From positions 1 to 16,546 of the forward strand of contig JANTGN010000040.1 of assembly GCA_024762895.1 (NCBI GenBank): a stretch of 16,546 nt of DNA. Direction: 5' to 3'. Every line of letters begins with the position of its first letter. The first letter of the stretch is position 1. The position numbers were made by a program, and so were the translations under genes. The stretch is from Thiotrichales bacterium (GTDB lineage: Bacteria; Pseudomonadota; Gammaproteobacteria; J044). Below, one piece after another: positions 13,431-16,546 of the stretch. The notes below the pieces were generated by a model. It did not search any database, was not told where the DNA came from, and saw only the letters and a list, made by a program, of their open reading frames with translations.

Positions 13431-15194
13431 ATGGACATTCAACGTCGTCGATTCGATGCACTAATCATTGGCGCCGGAGGAGCCGGTCTAAGGGCTGCGT
13501 TACAGTTGTCTCTGGCCGATGCGAATGTTGCCGTAGTCTCTAAGGTCTTTCCTACGCGCTCTCATACCGTGGCGGCCCAGGGCGGCATCAATGCCGCCCT
13601 GGCCAATGTGTTACCCGATAACTGGCACTGGCACATGTTTGATACGGTCAAGGGTAGCGACTATCTGGGGGACCAGGATGCCATTGAATATATGTGTCGT
13701 GCGGCACCCCGGGTGGTCTATGAACTTGAGCATTTTGGGGTGCCCTTTTCACGGCTGGAAAATGGCACCATCTATCAGCGCCCGTTTGGTGGGATGAGTC
13801 AGCATTTTGGCAAGGAACAGGCGGCTCGTACCTGCGCGGCTGCCGATAGAACCGGTCATGCTATTTTGCATGGCCTGTATCAGCAGAATATCCGTGCCAA
13901 GACGCATTTCTTCGATGAGTATTTTGCCATTGACCTGTTGCGTGATCAGTCGGGTTTTGTGCTTGGGGCCGTTGCCTTTGACATCATGACGGGCGTACCG
14001 ATTGTGATCGAGGCGAAGACCACCCTGCTGGCGACCGGTGGTGTCGGCCAGTTGTTCAGAACCTGTACCAATGCCCTGATAAATACGGGTGATGGAATGG
14101 GCATGGCCCTGCGCGCAGATATCCCACTACAGGATATGGAGTTTTTCCAATTCCATCCCACCGGTATAGCCGGAAGAGGCATGCTGATCTCGGAAGGCAC
14201 GAGAGGCGAAGGGGGCTATCTCGTGAATAGTGAAGGCGAACGTTTTATGGAGCGTTATGCGCCACATGCTAAAGACCTGGCCAGCCGTGATGTGGTTTCC
14301 CGTGCGATTATGACCGAAATACGGGAGGGCCGGGGTTGTGGTCCCGACAAGGATTATTGTCTCCTGAAGCTCAATCACCTGGATGCGGATGTCATCAGGA
14401 AGAGATTGCCTGGCATTCGGGACATGTGTCTTACCTTTTTAAACATCGATCCCATAGAAGAGCCAATACCCATACACCCCACCGCGCATTATACGATGGG
14501 TGGTATTCCTACTAATCGTAATGGGCAGGTTGTGGTGCCAAAAAAAGAAACTCCAGAAGAGCAGGTTCCAGGGCTTTATGCAGCCGGTGAATGTGCCTGT
14601 GTCTCGGTACATGGCGCGAACAGGCTGGGGGGCAATTCGCTTCTGGATATACTCGTATTTGGCCGAGCAGCCGCGAACCATATCATCCAATATCTGCATG
14701 AAAACCCTTATCACCGAAAACTGGATGAAGGCAGTGTTGATCAGGCGCTGGCCCGCTTGCGTCGTTGGGACCAAAAAGGGGGCACCGAAAGCACAGATGA
14801 ACTACGCCGTGAGTTGCGCCAGGTCATGGAAGAACACATCGGTGTCTTTCGAACCGAAGAGGTCATGCAGGAAGGACTGGACAAAGTTAAAAGGATTGCA
14901 GAAAGGTTGGAACATGCCTCGCTAAAGGATGACAGCAAGGTCTTCAATACGGCCCGTGTAGAGGCCATGGAACTGGAAAACCTGATCGGCTGCGCCCTTG
15001 CCACGGCAACCTCGGCTCTGGCAAGAAAGGAAAGCAGGGGGGCGCATTCCAGGATTGATTTTCCCCATCGTGAAGATGCTCACTGGATGCGGCATAGCCT
15101 GTACTCGCTGGTGAACGATAGCCTGGATTATAAGCCGGTCAGAACCAAACCCCTTACGGTGGAGCCATTCCCTCCCAGGGAACGCGTCTACTGA
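13431..15194 (+). CDS. sdhA: Succinate dehydrogenase flavoprotein subunit
   Basis: SdhA oxidises succinate to fumarate in the TCA cycle and passes electrons to FAD, then to SdhB. The product is 587 residues (E. coli 588). The FAD-binding GAGGAGLRAALQL (14-26) is followed by RSHTVAAQGG, whose H45 is the covalent FAD attachment residue. Active-site residues fall almost at E. coli numbers: H242 (FHPTG), R286 (ASRDVVSR), H353 (TAHYTMGG) and R398 (GANRLGGNSLLD). The position before H353 is Ala where E. coli has Cys. The start is ATG 13431, with AGGG (13421-13424) 6 nt upstream; a longer frame from 13320 would lie inside sdhD. FAD attachment is expected to depend on the sdhE gene downstream. Confidence 0.98.
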   Translation: MDIQRRRFDALIIGAGGAGLRAALQLSLADANVAVVSKVFPTRSHTVAAQGGINAALANVLPDNWHWHMFDTVKGSDYLGDQDAIEYMCRAAPRVVYELEHFGVPFSRLENGTIYQRPFGGMSQHFGKEQAARTCAAADRTGHAILHGLYQQNIRAKTHFFDEYFAIDLLRDQSGFVLGAVAFDIMTGVPIVIEAKTTLLATGGVGQLFRTCTNALINTGDGMGMALRADIPLQDMEFFQFHPTGIAGRGMLISEGTRGEGGYLVNSEGERFMERYAPHAKDLASRDVVSRAIMTEIREGRGCGPDKDYCLLKLNHLDADVIRKRLPGIRDMCLTFLNIDPIEEPIPIHPTAHYTMGGIPTNRNGQVVVPKKETPEEQVPGLYAAGECACVSVHGANRLGGNSLLDILVFGRAAANHIIQYLHENPYHRKLDEGSVDQALARLRRWDQKGGTESTDELRRELRQVMEEHIGVFRTEEVMQEGLDKVKRIAERLEHASLKDDSKVFNTARVEAMELENLIGCALATATSALARKESRGAHSRIDFPHREDAHWMRHSLYSLVNDSLDYKPVRTKPLTVEPFPPRERVY

Positions 15195-15204
15195 GGTATA
15201 GGAC

Positions 15205-15906
15205 ATGAAATTTTCTATCTATCGTTATAACCCTGAGGCCGATCAAAAACCCTATATGCAGGATTATAAGCTCACAGATAATGAGCTAGAACCAGGTATG
15301 ATGCTGCTGGCCGCATTATTGAAAATCAAGGAGCAGGATGAGACCTTAAGCTTTCGACGTTCCTGTCAGGAGGGAGTCTGTGGTTCAGACGGCATGAATA
15401 TTAATGGAAGAAATGGCCTGGCCTGCGTTACACCACTGAACTCATTGAAGGAGCCCATCACGGTGCGCCCGCTACCTGGTATGCCTGTAGTTCGAGACCT
15501 GGTGGTTGATATGGAAAATTTCTATCGTCAGTATCGCGATGTCAGGCCTTATCTGATTCTCAAGGACCCCGAACCTGAAGTGGAGCTCAGGCAAACACCG
15601 CAGCAAAGAGAGCGTCTGGATGGGCTGTACGAATGTATACTGTGTTCCTGCTGTTCAGCGGCGTGCCCCTCTAACTGGTGGAACCCCGATAAATTTCTGG
15701 GTCCTGCCGCTTTATTACAGGCAGCAAGGTTTATCGAGGACAGCCGCGACCAGGCAACAGAGGAACGACTTGAGCAACTGGATGATGCCTATAAGCTATT
15801 TCGTTGTCATAGCATCATGAATTGTGTTCAGGTCTGCCCAAAGGGTCTGAATCCGACCCAGGCGATAGGAAAGATCAAGTCGCGCATGTTGAAGAAATCA
15901 ATCTAA
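15205..15906 (+). CDS. sdhB: Succinate dehydrogenase iron-sulfur subunit
   Basis: SdhB carries electrons from SdhA to ubiquinone through three Fe-S clusters. The product is 233 residues (E. coli 238). The [2Fe-2S] site has C54, C59, D62 and C74 in SCQEGVCGSDGMNINGRNGL-AC; the Asp ligand is as in E. coli. By homology the [4Fe-4S] cluster uses C144, C147, C150 and C211, and the [3Fe-4S] cluster C154, C201 and C207 (ECILCSCCSAACPSNWWNP; CHSIMNCVQVCPKGLNP). The start has GAGG (15193-15196) 8 nt upstream, overlapping the sdhA stop. The stop TAA shares one base with the ATG of sdhE. Confidence 0.98.
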   Translation: MKFSIYRYNPEADQKPYMQDYKLTDNELEPGMMLLAALLKIKEQDETLSFRRSCQEGVCGSDGMNINGRNGLACVTPLNSLKEPITVRPLPGMPVVRDLVVDMENFYRQYRDVRPYLILKDPEPEVELRQTPQQRERLDGLYECILCSCCSAACPSNWWNPDKFLGPAALLQAARFIEDSRDQATEERLEQLDDAYKLFRCHSIMNCVQVCPKGLNPTQAIGKIKSRMLKKSI

Positions 15907-16154
15907 TGGCGTATCAGGATCGTCTAAGATGGCGTTGCCGGCGTGGTATGCTGGAACTTGATCTGATGTTGAATGCCTTCCTCGATCAGGGATTAGAGGC
16001 CTTGAATGAAACTGAACAGGAGGTATTCCAGCGATTGCTCGACTATCCCGATCAGACACTGCTGGAATTATTAATGGTGCGTATGGTGCCGACAGACAAG
16101 GAGTCTGTTCATGTTATCAGGAAGATACGATCGTCCTTACAGTCTCAGGCTTAG
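15906..16154 (+). CDS. sdhE: FAD assembly factor SdhE
   Basis: SdhE (YgfY/CptB) promotes covalent attachment of FAD to SdhA. The product is 82 residues, close to E. coli SdhE (88), and contains the flavinylation motif RGMLELD (13-19) within a small helical bundle (LMLNAFLDQGLEAL, FQRLLDYPDQTLLELLM). The start at 15906 overlaps the sdhB stop in TAATG, so it is translated by coupling; the longer frame from 15822 would run inside sdhB. Its place at the end of sdhCDAB fits its role directly. In other work the same family was described as the antitoxin CptB paired with YgfX; context here favours the complex II role. Confidence 0.94.
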   Translation: MAYQDRLRWRCRRGMLELDLMLNAFLDQGLEALNETEQEVFQRLLDYPDQTLLELLMVRMVPTDKESVHVIRKIRSSLQSQA

Positions 16155-16546
16155 ACCCTCTTTCTGTCTTTACCAATACCTTTTTCTGGTCCATATGATG
16201 GCTATGGTGCTGATAGTCGGTATCGAATTAGAGTTGGGACTGTCATTGTTACTTATTGGCATGTTGATTCGGCATTATCAGCTACTCCTGAATCAAATGC
16301 CGGATCGCCATTACCGCTCTTTTAACTATCATGCGCAACGCGGCTGGGAGTTGGTGAATAATCAATTACTTGCCGCACCCGTGAATATTGGACGTATACA
16401 CCGGTTCGGTCTGCGCTGGCTCATGATTCATCTTATTCCTGTGCTGGAGAGTGGTAGGCCGCTAGTGCTGGTACTTTGTCCCGATGTACTGGATGCCGTG
16501 GAGGCGCGTCATCTTAAACGGTATCTATTATTGCACCAGAAGCAGA
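16111..16546 (+). CDS. ygfX: YgfX-family membrane protein (3' end outside window)
   Basis: The frame is open from ATG 16111 to the window end, 145 complete codons without a stop. AAGGAG at 16098-16103, inside sdhE, sits 7 nt upstream of the ATG, an excellent ribosome binding site, and the start lies 44 nt before the sdhE stop is complete. The protein begins LSGRYDRPYSLRLRPS, then has two membrane helices (about 20-38 and 42-54), separated by a short IELEL turn, followed by a basic soluble domain (RHYRSFNY, GWELVNNQ, RIHRFGLRWL). This layout matches YgfX/CptA, which accompanies sdhE in enterobacteria and has been reported as an inner-membrane toxin affecting MreB/FtsZ; that role remains debated. 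Recognition rests on layout and position, as sequence conservation in this family is low. Confidence 0.8.
   Translation, partial: MLSGRYDRPYSLRLRPSFCLYQYLFLVHMMAMVLIVGIELELGLSLLLIGMLIRHYQLLLNQMPDRHYRSFNYHAQRGWELVNNQLLAAPVNIGRIHRFGLRWLMIHLIPVLESGRPLVLVLCPDVLDAVEARHLKRYLLLHQKQ

Noticed and set aside
15822..15905. N-terminal extension of sdhE into sdhB
   Set aside because: It would lie in the Fe-S coding part of sdhB; the TAATG overlap start gives the normal SdhE length.

Overview
The window reads as a chromosomal core-gene region of a gammaproteobacterium outside the Enterobacterales, perhaps close to free-living sulphur-oxidising or purple-sulphur groups; that placement is an inference. It rests on close resemblance of PheT, IHF-alpha, RecJ, RF2, LysRS and SDH to their E. 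coli counterparts, combined with arrangements typical of other gammaproteobacteria: pheT-ihfA-merR, an RpfE-type gene fused to the front of recJ, a DUF748 envelope protein, a small PilZ protein, and sdhCDAB-sdhE-ygfX. Base composition looks moderate throughout, with no transposase, integrase, CRISPR array or phage gene.

Layout. 1-1612 (+): end of pheT, ihfA and a MerR-type regulator in a tight, overlapping operon. 1613-2298 (+): a stand-alone hemerythrin-like gene with a good sigma70 promoter and a structured 5' UTR. 2380-2538: tRNA-Pro(GGG) with its own promoter and a perfectly symmetrical terminator, shared with a small convergent membrane-protein gene (2552-2917, -). 3143-5844 (+): RpfE-type gene overlapping recJ. 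5861-8335 (-): a large DUF748 envelope protein. 8401-11017 (+): prfB, with an intact programmed +1 frameshift, and lysS. 11083-11454 (+): a PilZ c-di-GMP receptor. 11492-12529 (-): ygfZ. 12717-16546 (+): the complete succinate dehydrogenase operon sdhCDAB, followed by the flavinylation factor sdhE and a ygfX gene that runs off the window end.

How the genes fit together. The left part is translation and nucleoid housekeeping (PheRS, IHF, tRNA-Pro). The middle is the widely conserved recJ-prfB-lysS block, here split by the opposing DUF748 gene. The right part is respiratory complex II with its FAD-attachment factor, set divergently from ygfZ, a folate-dependent protein that supports Fe-S enzymes. 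No stretch longer than 300 bases lacks a gene.

I see no clearly new multi-gene system. The observations most worth a second look are: a possible three-way-junction RNA directly against the ribosome binding site of the hemerythrin-like gene; the DUF748 gene splitting recJ from prfB; the RpfE/RecJ translational overlap; and ygfX starting inside sdhE.
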